DNA of 64,000 nucleotides from Aurantiochytrium sp. KH105 (GCA_003116975.1 BGKB01000038.1:186001-250000), one strand, 5' to 3'. Shown: positions 38,201 to 48,101, counted from the first letter of the stretch. The notes: generated by a model from the letters alone, not told the origin. Numbers and translations are program-made.

Positions 38201-40606
38201 GCCTCGGTGAGTGCACTGGCGTTGAGCCCTTATGGGGCTGACTACATGGCCACGGCAGGTAGCGACAACATGGTGCAAATTTGGGACGCACGCATGCGCG
38301 GGACGACGCCGACGCTGCAGAAATTTATTGGTCACGCCTCAGAGGTGCGTGACGCCAACTTTTCGCTCGACGGTCGATTCCTCGCCACAGTGGGCAGCGA
38401 ACAGGCCATGCTGTTGTGGGAGTTCTTTGGGCAACCTTCCGAGGGTCCTTTTGCCCCGACCGCGATCATGGCTGAGACGGAAGTGGAAGGCGAGCAAGAA
38501 GAGACCGGGGCGACAGCACAGACTCTTTTGGAGCCTGACGCTGCAAGTACGCGCCACCACGCTGAAAACAAATCCGCCCGTGCGGTTCGAAGGCATCCGC
38601 TGTGCGAGCTAGGCTACGCGGGGAACCTTGTGCCTGCGCAATGTTCTGCAACGCAAGTCGTCGCAGATCAGATTCTTGGCGTCAACACGACGTCAACCTC
38701 TGTCATGGCCTGGCATCCGGAGACGGGGCTTTTGGTGTATAGCTGCGGGCGAAGCGTGGTGTTCACGGATCTCGGAAGCCAAAGGCAGCAACTCTTTGCA
38801 AATCACGAAAGTACGGTATCCGCGGTGACTCTCGGCGCAAGTGGATGCCTTTTTGCTTCAGGCGCCGGCGTGGCCACTGCTGCAGGCGCAGCGGCAGCCG
38901 GTCGTCAAGGAAAAAGCGCAGAAGTCGTCATTTACAAGTTGGCTTTGAGCGAGACAGGACATGATGTGAGTGTTGCGCACGTTTTGGTGGGGCATTTGCA
39001 TGGCGGGGTTCAGGCGATACAATTTTCGGCCAATGAGACCAGGCTCGCCTCCCTTGGCGCAGCAGGGAATGGCATGATTTGCATCTGGGACGTACGTCTG
39101 GGCACGCTCGAGTCTAGTCACCGTCTGGTCGACGGGCTTGGCTTTGATCTCTTGTGGGTGTCGGCCGACACCATTGTCAGCACAGGTGCAAGTGGTCAAT
39201 TGGCGTTCTGGCGCGTCCCGTCCAGTGGCGCAGAAGGGGAAATTAACCTCGCCACGCTCCATCAGACGTCGCGCCTCGGGCAAGAGGGCGCAGACTTGAC
39301 TCGCATCGCCAAAGCGCCCAAGTGGCTGACGCGCGCGCACGGGGCGGAGATGGTCATGGCTCTTGGAGACGCACACGGGCACGTTCGTGTCATTGCGCTG
39401 CCCGAACGCGTCGAGCTTGCGCGTTGGCAGGCAGCCGAAGACGAAATTACGGCTTTAGTATGGTGCGACAAACACCTCATTGTCGGCGTTCGAAGCGGGG
39501 TGGTAGTTCTCTGGGACGTGGGGGAGCAGTACCCAGATGAGGGCCAGATTCCAGCGCATGTCTTTAGCTACAAGGATGCAGTCCTCGATATGTGCTGGGA
39601 AGGCCTCGATGGCTTGGTGCTCACCGCTGGCGCGTCTTGCGTGTACACGAACGTTCAGGATCAACGCTTTGTTCCTCTTGTAAGGGGTCCTCCGGACGCA
39701 ATCGAGGATCTGAGCGTGAGCGCGGATGGCTCACTTCTCGTGAGCTGCGGTGGCAAGAATGAGGCTTCTTCATCGACGGTGAGGCTCTGGGAGCCAAACA
39801 CACTGGAGACCTTTGCTCAAGTGAGTGTTGCCGAGGACGGTATTGCGATCCGATCAGCAACTCTAGTCGCGCCCTCGGGCGCACCGCCGAAACTCTGTGC
39901 TCTTGCCTGTTCGGACGGAAGTATTCGTGTGGTGAACATTTCCTCCTCGCTGCTGGTATCCTGTGTGCAAGTGCTTGGCGGTGCTGATGCGCTCGTGTCC
40001 GTGTGTCAGGTCGGGGACCAACTCGTTGCTGCTTCGACGCGCGGGGCAGTTTTGGCCATCACTGTAGATCTTGCAAGTGGCGCGCTTGACACTTCTTCCT
40101 TGTACATGGTATGCGATTCTGGTGATCAAGCGAGCGAGGATACTCATGTTTGTCTCAGCAGCGATGCGCGCGTGCCCAACGTGGTGGCAGTCGTGGGCGC
40201 GGGCGGCCAGCTTCAAGTTTTCTCAACGGCGCAGTCTGGGCGTGCGGAAGAGCTTTTGGCAAGTGCAGAGCTGGCATTCAAGTTTGTCGGATTCTCGTGG
40301 GGGGACGAGGACCGACTTGTTTGTGCGACCGCTCACTCGGTTGCGTACATTGACGTCGGCGGCGAAAAAATTGTGCTTTCAGCTGAAGTCACACTCTCAG
40401 ATGAGGAGCGTGTGACAGCTCTCGCTGGCGACTACATTGGCACCAATTTTGGGCGCGTGTTGCGGCTCGATGCTTCGAGTATGGAGATGCAGGTACTTTT
40501 CGATGCTCATGGAAGTCCTGTGAGCTCGCTCTCAGGTAACCCCAAGCACGGCCTTTTGCTGTCGGCGGCGGGGCAAGAATTGGTGAAACATTCCGTTCCC
40601 AAGTAG
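35240..40606 (+). CDS. WDR90: WDR90/POC16-type centriolar WD40 protein
   Basis: WDR90 (POC16 in Chlamydomonas) sits in the centriole wall inner scaffold and supports its microtubules. The protein is 1788 residues, close to human WDR90 (about 1750), and intronless. Residues 1-125 form a CFAP20-like domain: IWQRPFVDVFKLVGLSTGSW, DKTIGKNVVRITG, GLTGSFVYVQVRPLPHQLF. A Ser/Pro-rich linker covers about 190-370. The rest is WD40 repeats in more than one propeller, for example GHTARVNCLALDPEGSMLAS, GSTVSCVSFRAG and GHASEVRDANFSLDGRFLAT. The start is the ATG at 35240; an upstream TTG is not used. Confidence 0.93.
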   Translation: MATASSIWQRPFVDVFKLVGLSTGSWANCEREGNVKQTLDKTIGKNVVRITGAVATANKLVIPGKQHQAGLGLTGSFVYVQVRPLPHQLFTIIVEVLCKDGSATRITLSNMFRVPSRRGARILVPLDLADDWYTIGLDVPFLLERFKDPARPSEYWCLKSISVFAGVQIRNVFTAETPYRSTPDLADDSEMANLEALPTALQMSRSNPNLVIWAPAVPHNISYSSATSVPLRSLAAGSGGSLPSPGLSSTSSPAPSLTEESKAASSFTSLHGARDGPRKKSSGDKTSRQRASRKPSENDSHKGNAVASADDSPAATPSSLASSKRFPTAPPPPPKHLPALVETSALERAPGATSQKPQRPAPVPSVPALRPDPVMKLHTYVGHSYALESARPLWSGDGKHIIYASASNIIMGNVENPHRQQRILLGHTARVNCLALDPEGSMLASSQEGRNPVIRLWNTTSCKCISVIAASSGGGLRSLDFSADGSFLCAVGRDEHNRTQIYVWKVSGLQSNASGRATMSTASMTTVQQGSAQDSRISLVARQTSEFDIVRIRFSPYDSFQLVSCGRENIRFWRIRNRHMSGTPVVLNEFARKAVFSDLAFESDFGSATAGSSAIGGGTTSFDKRVFVATNLGTVAAVHYERRTVLCIYRLHDGPIHALTVNEGFCVTASEDQHVRVWPLDFADFFLEARHESPVGAVDVSPDGLKILTSSTAGVLGVLDVATHSHTVKLRAHGSTVSCVSFRAGPHGENEMASASSDGTVRVWSVPGCEQMYEFRSDEDEALCCAYHPDKNQNLLICGYKSGTLRVFDVQGTALVYEYKQHTAAARGVGMHPEGICAITLSEDGHLCVYDSAEYFQPTKMIALEDGVAPASSKTEARRWTPKCLAMDPRGRLAAAVHPFRPEIVLVATDSQRQLVDFEIVLRIKRTANSSRTSGRLPLFEAIIFSSSGEEIFATTTDNRIVKYRILHGAEQGWDAMLVRDAHSMHPASVSALALSPYGADYMATAGSDNMVQIWDARMRGTTPTLQKFIGHASEVRDANFSLDGRFLATVGSEQAMLLWEFFGQPSEGPFAPTAIMAETEVEGEQEETGATAQTLLEPDAASTRHHAENKSARAVRRHPLCELGYAGNLVPAQCSATQVVADQILGVNTTSTSVMAWHPETGLLVYSCGRSVVFTDLGSQRQQLFANHESTVSAVTLGASGCLFASGAGVATAAGAAAAGRQGKSAEVVIYKLALSETGHDVSVAHVLVGHLHGGVQAIQFSANETRLASLGAAGNGMICIWDVRLGTLESSHRLVDGLGFDLLWVSADTIVSTGASGQLAFWRVPSSGAEGEINLATLHQTSRLGQEGADLTRIAKAPKWLTRAHGAEMVMALGDAHGHVRVIALPERVELARWQAAEDEITALVWCDKHLIVGVRSGVVVLWDVGEQYPDEGQIPAHVFSYKDAVLDMCWEGLDGLVLTAGASCVYTNVQDQRFVPLVRGPPDAIEDLSVSADGSLLVSCGGKNEASSSTVRLWEPNTLETFAQVSVAEDGIAIRSATLVAPSGAPPKLCALACSDGSIRVVNISSSLLVSCVQVLGGADALVSVCQVGDQLVAASTRGAVLAITVDLASGALDTSSLYMVCDSGDQASEDTHVCLSSDARVPNVVAVVGAGGQLQVFSTAQSGRAEELLASAELAFKFVGFSWGDEDRLVCATAHSVAYIDVGGEKIVLSAEVTLSDEERVTALAGDYIGTNFGRVLRLDASSMEMQVLFDAHGSPVSSLSGNPKHGLLLSAAGQELVKHSVPK

Positions 40607-41093
40607 GAGGGAAAATTATGCAAGAATCAAATTCAAGATTTTTGTCTGTATTGAGAATAAAAGTGCACGGAATTCTGTTGTTGGCGGTGGGCGCCAAGAG
40701 TCGAATTTACAGAGACTTTGGACGTCAAGGAAGTGATCAAATTCAGCGCTTTTCTCTGTGCTAGTACCGAGATTAGAATTGGAAACGCAAATGTTGATGC
40801 TGTGAGCTCTTTTTATTGAAATTGATCGAAGCACGCGGCAGGGACTGACAATTTGTCTTGAATGAAGTAGGAGCATTAGAAGAATATCGAATCACAAGTT
40901 GAACATAGATCGAGGTGTCTATTCACACATTGTTGTGCAAAGAGTAGGCCTAGTACACACAAGCGAGCGAGTATCATTCCGAAGAAAGTGAAGACTTTTG
41001 TGGACCGATCACGAGTCTGCGTTTCATTTACATATCATTTTGTTGCGTGAAGATCTCGTGTCGGACATGTCACGCACGCCGTGCAATGGGAGG
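40607..41093. other. Convergent gap of 0.5 kb
   Basis: Between the WDR90 and small membrane protein stops. AT-rich, with AATAAA near 40656, about 50 bp after the WDR90 stop. No gene is seen. Confidence 0.45.
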
Positions 41094-41390
41094 TCAGATT
41101 GCATTCAGTTCACTCGAAGATGATGACGATGATGGCACGTGAGGCCCAGAGTTGTCTGAAGTGAAGAGAAGCTTGACAGAGATGAGGCACTCGGTCACAA
41201 CGGCAGCAGCAATGAGCGCCCCGCTTATCGTTCTCGCCATGCAGCCCTTGCAGAGGCTCTCTGGGTCGCAAGACCCGCTGGCGTTGTCGCGCGTCTCTAC
41301 AATGGCGTTATCAACGCGGGCCAGGAGCTCGCGGTAGTACGCGTCGTCGCGGGAGCCGCCACTCGTCCCTCCGGCGTCTTCGTCGCCCAT
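41094..41390 (-). CDS. Small single-pass membrane protein, unrecognised
   Basis: This 98-residue frame starts at an ATG at 41390. A hydrophilic N-terminus (MGDEDAGGTSGG) precedes a Cys-containing stretch CDPESLCKGCMAR at about 41-53. A hydrophobic segment TISGALIAAAVVTECLISV follows at about 54-72, then a Ser-rich tail. The CxxC next to the membrane segment and the clean single anchor make a real microprotein plausible, but no family is recognised. It sits between WDR90 and the TLC gene with its own gaps on both sides. Confidence 0.45.
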   Translation of the reverse strand: MGDEDAGGTSGGSRDDAYYRELLARVDNAIVETRDNASGSCDPESLCKGCMARTISGALIAAAVVTECLISVKLLFTSDNSGPHVPSSSSSSSELNAI

Positions 41391-41996
41391 GCTTTCAGGA
41401 TTCGCCTCGACTGCCCACCCCGTAGCAGAGGCGGGACTTTGCGCGAGGGGCCTCTGGCACGCGAGGCAGCCTGAACGCGGTCAGTCGCCCGTGTCTGCCT
41501 ACTTTACGTACGTCCGTTCGCAGAGATCCCCGCCACGAGCAGCCAGCAAAACGCGGCGGAGAGAGTTTTGCTTTTTCGATTGATGATCTTTGCCCTTCTC
41601 GTTCATTCTTATCTTCATCAATGTGAGGACGAGGACCGGTCATCATCATCCGAGTTACAAACGGCGCTGGCTCTGGCTCAGAGAGAGAGAGAGAGAGAGT
41701 CGTATCGTGGGGGCAACCACGATGGCAGTCAAACGAAAAAGAATGACAAGTGCCAGTGACACATTTATTCATCCCTTCACTTCTTGACGCACTCACTAGC
41801 AAGATGATGTTTTGCGATGGCAATCAGACGAGAAAGAATGAATGCACGCACGCACATTGACTCATTTGTTCCTTCATTCCTTCACTTTTTCAAGATGATA
41901 TTTTTGCAGAGATTAATGTAAAAGACCCTGTGGACATACATGCCTATATGCATGCGTGCGTGCATGGGTGAGAGAGGGAAAGAGCCTTTCGAGAAA
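41391..41996. other. Gap of 0.6 kb between two minus-strand frames
   Basis: It contains a GA dinucleotide run at 41679-41699 and GCATGCGTGCGTGCATG words near 41950. No gene. Confidence 0.45.
41679..41699. repeat. (GA)n microsatellite
   Basis: About ten GA units. Confidence 0.9.
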
Positions 41997-42866
41997 TCAT
42001 TCGGCCTTTTGCGATTTAGTCTTGCGCTCTGCATACGCTGGAGCGGGAAGCGAAGGCTTGGCCTTGAAGAACGCATTGTAGACACCCTGAAGCAAGTTTC
42101 CCCACCAAACCCAATTGAGAAAAGTGAGCACAACGATGCTGGACATGCTCGTCACGCCGACCATGTGTGGATACTTTTCGTGGGCACCAAAGGCGGGCGA
42201 CTCATCGTGCACTGCGAGCCAAAGGTAGTTCAAATAAGTAAAGAGAAAAACACGTGCAGGGAAGATGAAGAAGAGCACAACGCCAAAGCTCTGAAACAAT
42301 TTGTTCATGCCGTCAGCGCGAGCAATCTCGACAACGGTGACGAGGGGCGTACTAAACTCGGAAAGTCCAACCGCGGCGGCAAACATACCGCTCTGACCAA
42401 AGAACATGCTATTGACGAGGCCAACAATGCAAGCGACGTGGTGGAGGACGAATTGCCATCGGAAATTTTTCCAGATGAGACGGCCAACGAGGTCCTGCGA
42501 CATGTACGCCAGCATAAGCGCATTCACGACAGAGACCTGGAATTCTTCGAGGGGAGACAGCAAGGTCTTACCCACAAGCACATCGTAGAAGCCTGCGACA
42601 GTCCCGTGTCCAGCTTGAATGAAAATGATGGAGTAGTACATGACAGAGACGATGCAGCAAAAGGTGCCGCAAAAGAGGTTGGTGAATCGTAAGAGCAAGC
42701 GGTTGTTCTTCCTCTCCTCGATCTCGTCGAGGTACCTTGCAAAGAGGCCCACAAAGCTCACGCTGACCGCACAGAGCGCCCATAGCGACACCTTGTGCGA
42801 GGATGTCGGCATGTTGGCTCCCAGCGCGTCAGCGACGCCTGAGAGCTTCTCGGAAACGTTGGTCAT
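41997..42866 (-). CDS. TLC (TRAM/LAG1/CLN8) domain membrane protein
   Basis: This 289-residue protein has about six or seven hydrophobic segments typical of the TLC family, which includes ceramide synthases, CLN8 and the TLCD/TMEM56 group. The family His pair is in FVLHHVACIVG at 139-149 (His142-His143), followed by GLSEFSTPLVTVVE at 167-180, the usual conserved acid-Ser/Thr-Pro stretch. The length and absence of a homeobox-like region fit the TLCD group better than ceramide synthase. The C-terminus is Lys-rich (ERKTKSQKAE), possibly an ER signal. Likely in the ER or plasma membrane, with a role in membrane lipid composition inferred only from the family. Confidence 0.87.
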   Translation of the reverse strand: MTNVSEKLSGVADALGANMPTSSHKVSLWALCAVSVSFVGLFARYLDEIEERKNNRLLLRFTNLFCGTFCCIVSVMYYSIIFIQAGHGTVAGFYDVLVGKTLLSPLEEFQVSVVNALMLAYMSQDLVGRLIWKNFRWQFVLHHVACIVGLVNSMFFGQSGMFAAAVGLSEFSTPLVTVVEIARADGMNKLFQSFGVVLFFIFPARVFLFTYLNYLWLAVHDESPAFGAHEKYPHMVGVTSMSSIVVLTFLNWVWWGNLLQGVYNAFFKAKPSLPAPAYAERKTKSQKAE

Positions 42867-44243
42867 GTTTCACTGCTCTTGATCAATCAATCGCGCGTTC
42901 CGTTCGTCCGCAACCAGACCAAGCTAGCTCTCCGCTGTCTGTCTGTCTGGGGTCCACGTACGTTTCTTTCGAGTCTGCTGCCGCTGGCCTGTCTGACTGC
43001 TCTCGCTCGTTCGTTCGTTCGCGCTCTGCAGCTGCAGCTGCAGCTGACGAGCTCGTTCGTATGAGTCAGCGCGACGCTGACGTGCTGACTCGGCTTATCA
43101 TAACCACATGAATACTATTCACGTGGATGGGTTCTCGCGCGGTGCACGCGACGCGACATCGATGGTCGTTGCAGCAGAGAACTCATTCGTGGCCTGTTGT
43201 AGGCATGCTAGGGCGCAGAACTGGCCAATGACGCATTTGTATAGCTAGCCGCCTTGTGTGCAGAAAGCGACAGAAAGTGTTTGTTTTATAGATTAGGGGA
43301 GAAGGGCTGGTTCTGTTTTGTGGATTCTGCGACAAAGTGCCTTGCGCAGCCACCATGGCCAGCCGCCGCGTGGCCGCAGCCGCGTCGACCAGGCAGCTGC
43401 GATTTGCTTTGGCGCTTGCTGTGACTTACCTTGTATCGTTGCTGACGAAGACACGAGCCCAGCGGTGGCGGTTATCTCCATGATCTAGCTATCGAGCGAC
43501 CTCCGAGACGGGTAAAATAAAGCCTCTCAGTTCTCTTTGTCCCAGGCTGCTGGGCGGTCACGGTCGTGCATGATGCTGCCCTGATGGTAGTGGCTTTCTC
43601 ACGTCAAGCTGACTGGACAGTGACGCTAGTATAATCCTTCATAAACAACAGCCGCAGCAGTTGGCAGCTCAACTCATCGATGCGGACCAAGACAACCAAC
43701 CTCGCGGGACCCCGCTGGTCAATCAGCTGGTCGGTCAACATCCAGCACCGTGACCGTCGCCAGCCTAAGCCACCATGGCCACAGCCACGGTCCGGCCGGG
43801 CGATGTTCCGTGGGTATGTTTCGTGCTCCGAGCGCATGTCCACTGTGTAGTACTGTAAGTGCTAAAAAAGCAGCAGCACCCAAAGCAACATGGCAACGCG
43901 AAGAAGCACAAGAACGTTCGGGACCGGGGGGATCACGATGAGGTGCTGGTCGACCAGAGTCAACCCCCTGCCTCTCGGCACCGGCCAGTGGCCGAGGAGA
44001 CGAAGCGCAAAACGCTTGCGCAGAGCCCGAATCGCGCATTGCAGAGCCTGAACCGCGCCCGCACCGACTAGAAACATACGCTATAGACCTCCATTGCTTG
44101 TGCAAATCGGTGCAAAGCCCGAACCGCGCTCACGGGACTCTCTCTCTCTCTCTCTCGGGACGTGGCCGCACGCGCGAGAGCAGAGCAGCGCCGGGACGAG
44201 TCGCGGCGCAGGGCGCGCGGCTTTGCGCGCGGCGCGGGCGAGG
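42867..44243. other. 1.4-kb divergent intergenic region
   Basis: Between the TLC and SfsA-domain gene starts. It holds CGTTCGTTCG near 43010, CAGCTGCAGC near 43030 and a CT run at 44138-44156. A possible tiny two-exon reading frame on the minus strand (43481 to 43286) is discussed among the findings. No firm gene. Confidence 0.45.
44138..44156. repeat. (CT)n microsatellite
   Basis: About nine CT units about 90 bp before the SfsA-domain gene start. Confidence 0.9.
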
Positions 44244-45656
44244 ATGGGCGCGGCGAAGCGGACGCGGTCCCGGGCGGGAGGTGAAGATGATGATGGCGGC
44301 GCGAGTGAGCCGCAGCGGCGAGGCAGAGGCGTTCGCAGGGCCTCGTCGCCCAGACCCGGACCGAGCTCGGCGGCGTCCTCGTCCTCGTCCTCGTCCTCGG
44401 CGACAAAGGCAGAGGCGGAGGCGGCGTCGAAGAAGCCGCGGGCGAAGCGCGCGAAGACGGAGAGCGCGGCGGTGCCGGCAGCGAGGTCGACGATGCAGTC
44501 GAGGAGGCTGCTGGCCAATCTGGGTTCCATGGTCTCCGGGCGGGTCCTGGCGCGCCCTTCGAAGCGCGTCCGTACCCCGTACGTGGCGGACGTGCAGCTT
44601 TTAGATGGCACGGACAGCGTCGTCCAGGCGCACTCGCCGTCGCTGGGATGCGCTGGCATGGTGTCGCCGGGACGCATCGTGGAGATGACGGAAGTGGCGG
44701 CGACCTCGTCGACCTCGTCCTCGTCTTCGGCCAAGCCACCGCGCAAAACAAGCCATTCCGTATGTCTGTGCCACGATGCCCCGCGCGTCGGGGGTCTCGG
44801 AGGCATGCAAGGCCCGGTCGTTGGTGCGCTGCCTGCGCTCGCGGAGAATTTCGTGCTCAAGGCTCTCGAAGAAGGCTGGTTTGCGGAATTTGCGCCAGGG
44901 TATACCGTGACAAAGCAAAAGACGTACGGTGGAAGCCGTGTAGACTTTGTTTTGAACTATGAAGACGAAGGAGAAAAAAAAGAAGAGAAGAATAAGCAAG
45001 ACGCTGCGAAGTCCGATGTGACGCAAGGTGCCACTTCGCCGCGCAAGACGCTCATCGAGGTCAAGAATGTAGTCTGCGCCGACTATCTTCCCGGGGAGAA
45101 CCCTATTAGTACAGGCATGGAGGGCGAGCTGGAGCCTCGGCTGGCTTCGTGCCTGCAAGATACTCAGACAGGGGCGCTCTTGCGCGCAGCCGTGTTTCCG
45201 CATGGAGGCACGCGAAAGCCCAAAATCAAGGTCCTCTCTTCGCGGGCGATCAAGCATGTGCATGAGTTGACGCAGCTTCATCTTTCTCGTCGATTGGGCG
45301 AGGAAAACTTGGATAGCGCCATGATTTTTGTCGTGAACAGAAGCGACTGCGAACGTTTTCGGCCTGCGCACGAATCGTGCCCCTTGTTTGCGAGGGTTCT
45401 CTACGAGGCCTCGCTTGCGGGCGTGCGCTTGCTTGCGTACACGGTGGACTGGGACTTGGCTTCGGGTTGCGCGTACCTAGGCCACCGCATTCCGGTCGAG
45501 TTTTCTGCTGAGACCAAGGCTACGCCATTAGATCGCGTTTGGCTCGACCAGGTCCTCGTTTACGAGGCTGGGCCCAAGCCGGACTCCCTGGGGACTAAGT
45601 CCTCGGATAAAAAGCACAAGAAGAAGCACAAGAAGCGCTCGCGGCGGCACGACTAG
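44244..45656 (+). CDS. SfsA-domain protein (sugar fermentation stimulation family)
   Basis: This 470-residue protein carries a full SfsA domain, a mostly prokaryotic family with a nuclease-like PD-(D/E)xK fold and reported DNA binding. After an Arg/Ser-rich N-terminus (1-100, possibly a nuclear signal), the domain runs from about 103 to 420. It contains YVADVQLLDG, HSPSLGCAGMVSPG (130-143), ALAENFVLKALEEG (198-211), GGSRVDFVLNYE (229-240), TLIEVKNVVCAD (269-280) and FVVNRSDCERFRPA (362-375). Candidate active residues are Asp234, Glu272 and Lys274. A charged insertion of about 27 residues splits the SRVDF and EVK strands. The start at 44244 is the ATG nearest the conserved part, preceded by a GC-rich leader. 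The C-terminus is Lys-rich. Confidence 0.88.
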   Translation: MGAAKRTRSRAGGEDDDGGASEPQRRGRGVRRASSPRPGPSSAASSSSSSSSATKAEAEAASKKPRAKRAKTESAAVPAARSTMQSRRLLANLGSMVSGRVLARPSKRVRTPYVADVQLLDGTDSVVQAHSPSLGCAGMVSPGRIVEMTEVAATSSTSSSSSAKPPRKTSHSVCLCHDAPRVGGLGGMQGPVVGALPALAENFVLKALEEGWFAEFAPGYTVTKQKTYGGSRVDFVLNYEDEGEKKEEKNKQDAAKSDVTQGATSPRKTLIEVKNVVCADYLPGENPISTGMEGELEPRLASCLQDTQTGALLRAAVFPHGGTRKPKIKVLSSRAIKHVHELTQLHLSRRLGEENLDSAMIFVVNRSDCERFRPAHESCPLFARVLYEASLAGVRLLAYTVDWDLASGCAYLGHRIPVEFSAETKATPLDRVWLDQVLVYEAGPKPDSLGTKSSDKKHKKKHKKRSRRHD

Positions 45657-45657
45657 C

Positions 45658-45689
45658 ATGTATGTATGTATGTATGTATGTATGTATGA
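45658..45689. repeat. (GTAT)n microsatellite
   Basis: About seven GTAT units begin right at the SfsA-domain gene stop codon. Confidence 0.95.
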
Positions 45690-46271
45690 CCGACCTTTTG
45701 CCATCATTATCAATCCGCAGCCTTTGTTGCTTGCTTTTGAGGAGAAAGGAGGCCGGGCGGCCAGCCTTTCTCTCTGCTGACTTGTGGCTCTGCTCTTTGT
45801 TGGTTGGTTGCTGCTGCTGTTTGCAGCGCAGATGCCGCTGGCATCTTATCACCGCTGCCACCCCTGCTGTACTGCTGCAGTCGCGGTCGCTGTCGGTCTT
45901 GCTGTCGTGCCCACCGACTTGTGTGGCGTCGCCACTGTGCGCCCGACTGCGAGCCGCGGTGGGCATCTGCACTGTTGCTTTCTTTCCAAGAGCGCGCCCG
46001 ACGAGTCCCCGGTCTCTCGGCGCTCCGTCGGGCACGCCTGGCTGGTGTGCCGGCCTCGCGTCAATCAAGGCGCCGCGCGGCTGGCTGGCTGGCTAGGTTT
46101 GCTGCTGCAGCAGCAGCAGCTGGCTGGCCAGCCGGCGGCGTCTTCAGGGCGCTCGCTGCCCGCGCGTGCGCGTTGCGAGCGGCGGCGAAGGCGGCCATTT
46201 CATTTCTCATGGACCATGGCCGATCGTGCATGCCATCGACGCGACCTCGACGTCGACCTCGACCTCGAGCT

Positions 46272-46301
46272 GCGAGGCGAGGCGAGGCGAGGCGAGGCGA
46301 G
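46272..46301. repeat. (GGCGA)n repeat
   Basis: Five tandem GGCGA units. Confidence 0.9.
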
Positions 46302-46621
46302 AAAAGCGCGCGTCGCGCCTGCGCGCTCCCCGCGTGAGCTGATCTGAGCTGAGCTGAGCCGGCCCTGGGCGGGGCCACAAAGAAGAGGTTTGTTTGTCGG
46401 GGTCCCTGGCATCGTTCGTGGGGTTTTCTTTCTTGCTTTCCTTTCGTTCTGTCTTTTTCTTTCTTGCCCGACTCCGCCAGACTCGAGAGAAGACGTCCCT
46501 CTTCTTTCACAATCATCTCCATGCAGGACGAGGACTCCGTCTCCGGCGAGCTCGGGCGGCGCGGCGTGACTGACGCCCCGGGCGAGGAGAGGAAAGAAAA
46601 GCGCGCAGGCTCACTGTCAGT

Positions 46622-46647
46622 CCTTCATTCATTCATTCATTCATTCC
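46622..46647. repeat. (ATTC)n microsatellite
   Basis: About six ATTC units. Confidence 0.9.
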
Positions 46648-47759
46648 TAGCCTACATGCAACCATTCCTTCATGCGTGCACTCCTTCATTCGTCCATCTC
46701 GCGCAAGCTCGCCTTGTCGGCCAGCCTGAACTCGGCGCAGCTCAGTCGGCCGCTGTCGGGCCATACCTTGTCAGAGCGAGGCGGGGCATTCTCGTGCGTG
46801 CGCTTTGTTTGTCTCTGTCTCTGTCTCTGTCTCGGTCTCGGTCTCTTCCAGGCCGGCGAGAACGCCAATCATGATGAACTCGACGCTCAACCCGCCACGC
46901 CAAGGTGAACGCGGCGGTGCAAAGCAGAGCAGAGCAGAGCAGCGCTCACGAACGCCTCAAGCGTGCGGACTGGTGTGGCTGGGGCGGGGCCGGGACGGGT
47001 TGACGTGGGTTAGGATGGACGTGTCGGGCTGGGATTGTCTGCATTCCTGGCGGCGGCCTGTTTTTTACAGCAGGATAAGACAAGACTCCCTGCGCTCCTT
47101 TACGTTCGTTTCTTCATTCCTTCCTTCACAGAGCAAGACTCGATGCTGGTTGCTGGTGTGCCTGCAGCTGCCATCCATGTGAAGCAGAAGAAGAAAAAAG
47201 GCCATGAATGGAATGACTTGGTTGATGAATGAATGTGTGTTATACTTGCTTTGCCTGCTTGTCTGCCTGGAATCGATCAACCCATGAGAATGAACCAAAA
47301 AAGCGGCAATCGCTGCCGCAGCCACCACCAGTCGCAGCAGCAGCAGCAGCTGCAGCAAGCCGTGAGGAATCGGCGCTTCCTTCCACCGATCCCGAGTCCT
47401 CCGCGCCTGGTCGCTGGGCCGAGTCTCGACAATCCATCGCCCGCACCGAGATCATCCGTCCAATCATTCACTCCTTCATTCCTTCATTCCTCCATTCCTT
47501 CATTGACTCCGAAGCCGCCGCAGTCGTTCGCCCTCCGCTCCGAGTGGTGTGTAAACCCGGTTGGTTGCCTTTGCTCTCCCTCTCCTTCCTTGATTCTCCT
47601 CCTCCTCCTCCACGCCCTTCCCTTCCGACTTTCTCGCTCGCTTCATTCCCGCACTCTTGTAGTCCTTCATTCCTTCCTTCCTTCCTTCGCTTCGTCCATT
47701 CGCTCGATCTGGCCGAGGCAGCAGACAGAACCCCGACGCCGACGCCAGCAGACCCGACC

Positions 47760-47835
47760 CAGGCGACCCAGGCGACCCAGGCGACCGCGCGAGCGAGCGA
47801 GCGAGCGGGCTAGCGCGAGCGCGAGCGCGAGCGCG
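47760..47835. repeat. GGCGACCCA, GAGC and GCGAGC runs
   Basis: Three 9-bp units of GGCGACCCA type are followed by GAGC and then GCGAGC runs with almost no spacer. Confidence 0.85.
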
Positions 47836-47966
47836 ACGCCGAGCAGAGCGCGGGCAGCGAGCGAGCAGCGCGGCCGCGAGCAGCAGAGGAGGAGCGAGCG
47901 CCGCGTAGCGGACTGTCGAGCGAGCGACAGGCGCCGCCCGGACCCTTCGCGCCTCGGCCCGACCCG

Positions 47967-47996
47967 ACCCGACCCGACTCGACTCGACCCGGCGCA
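47967..47996. repeat. (CGACC/CGACT)n repeat
   Basis: Five or six pentamers, mostly CGACC then CGACT. Confidence 0.85.
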
Positions 47997-48066
47997 GACG
48001 CCGCGCGAGGCCGGCCAGCGCGGGACGGAGACAGCGAGGCAGGGCAGGGAAGACCGCCCCGCGAGA

Positions 48067-48100
<34 letters not shown>
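48067..48100. repeat. (GGAGCA)n repeat
   Basis: Five tandem GGAGCA units about 145 bp before the G6PD start codon. Confidence 0.9.

Positions 48101-48101
<1 letters not shown>

Noticed and set aside
45784..46347. 187-codon plus-strand frame in the gap before G6PD
   Set aside because: Built from low-complexity DNA (CTGCTG, GGCGA), with no support beyond being open.
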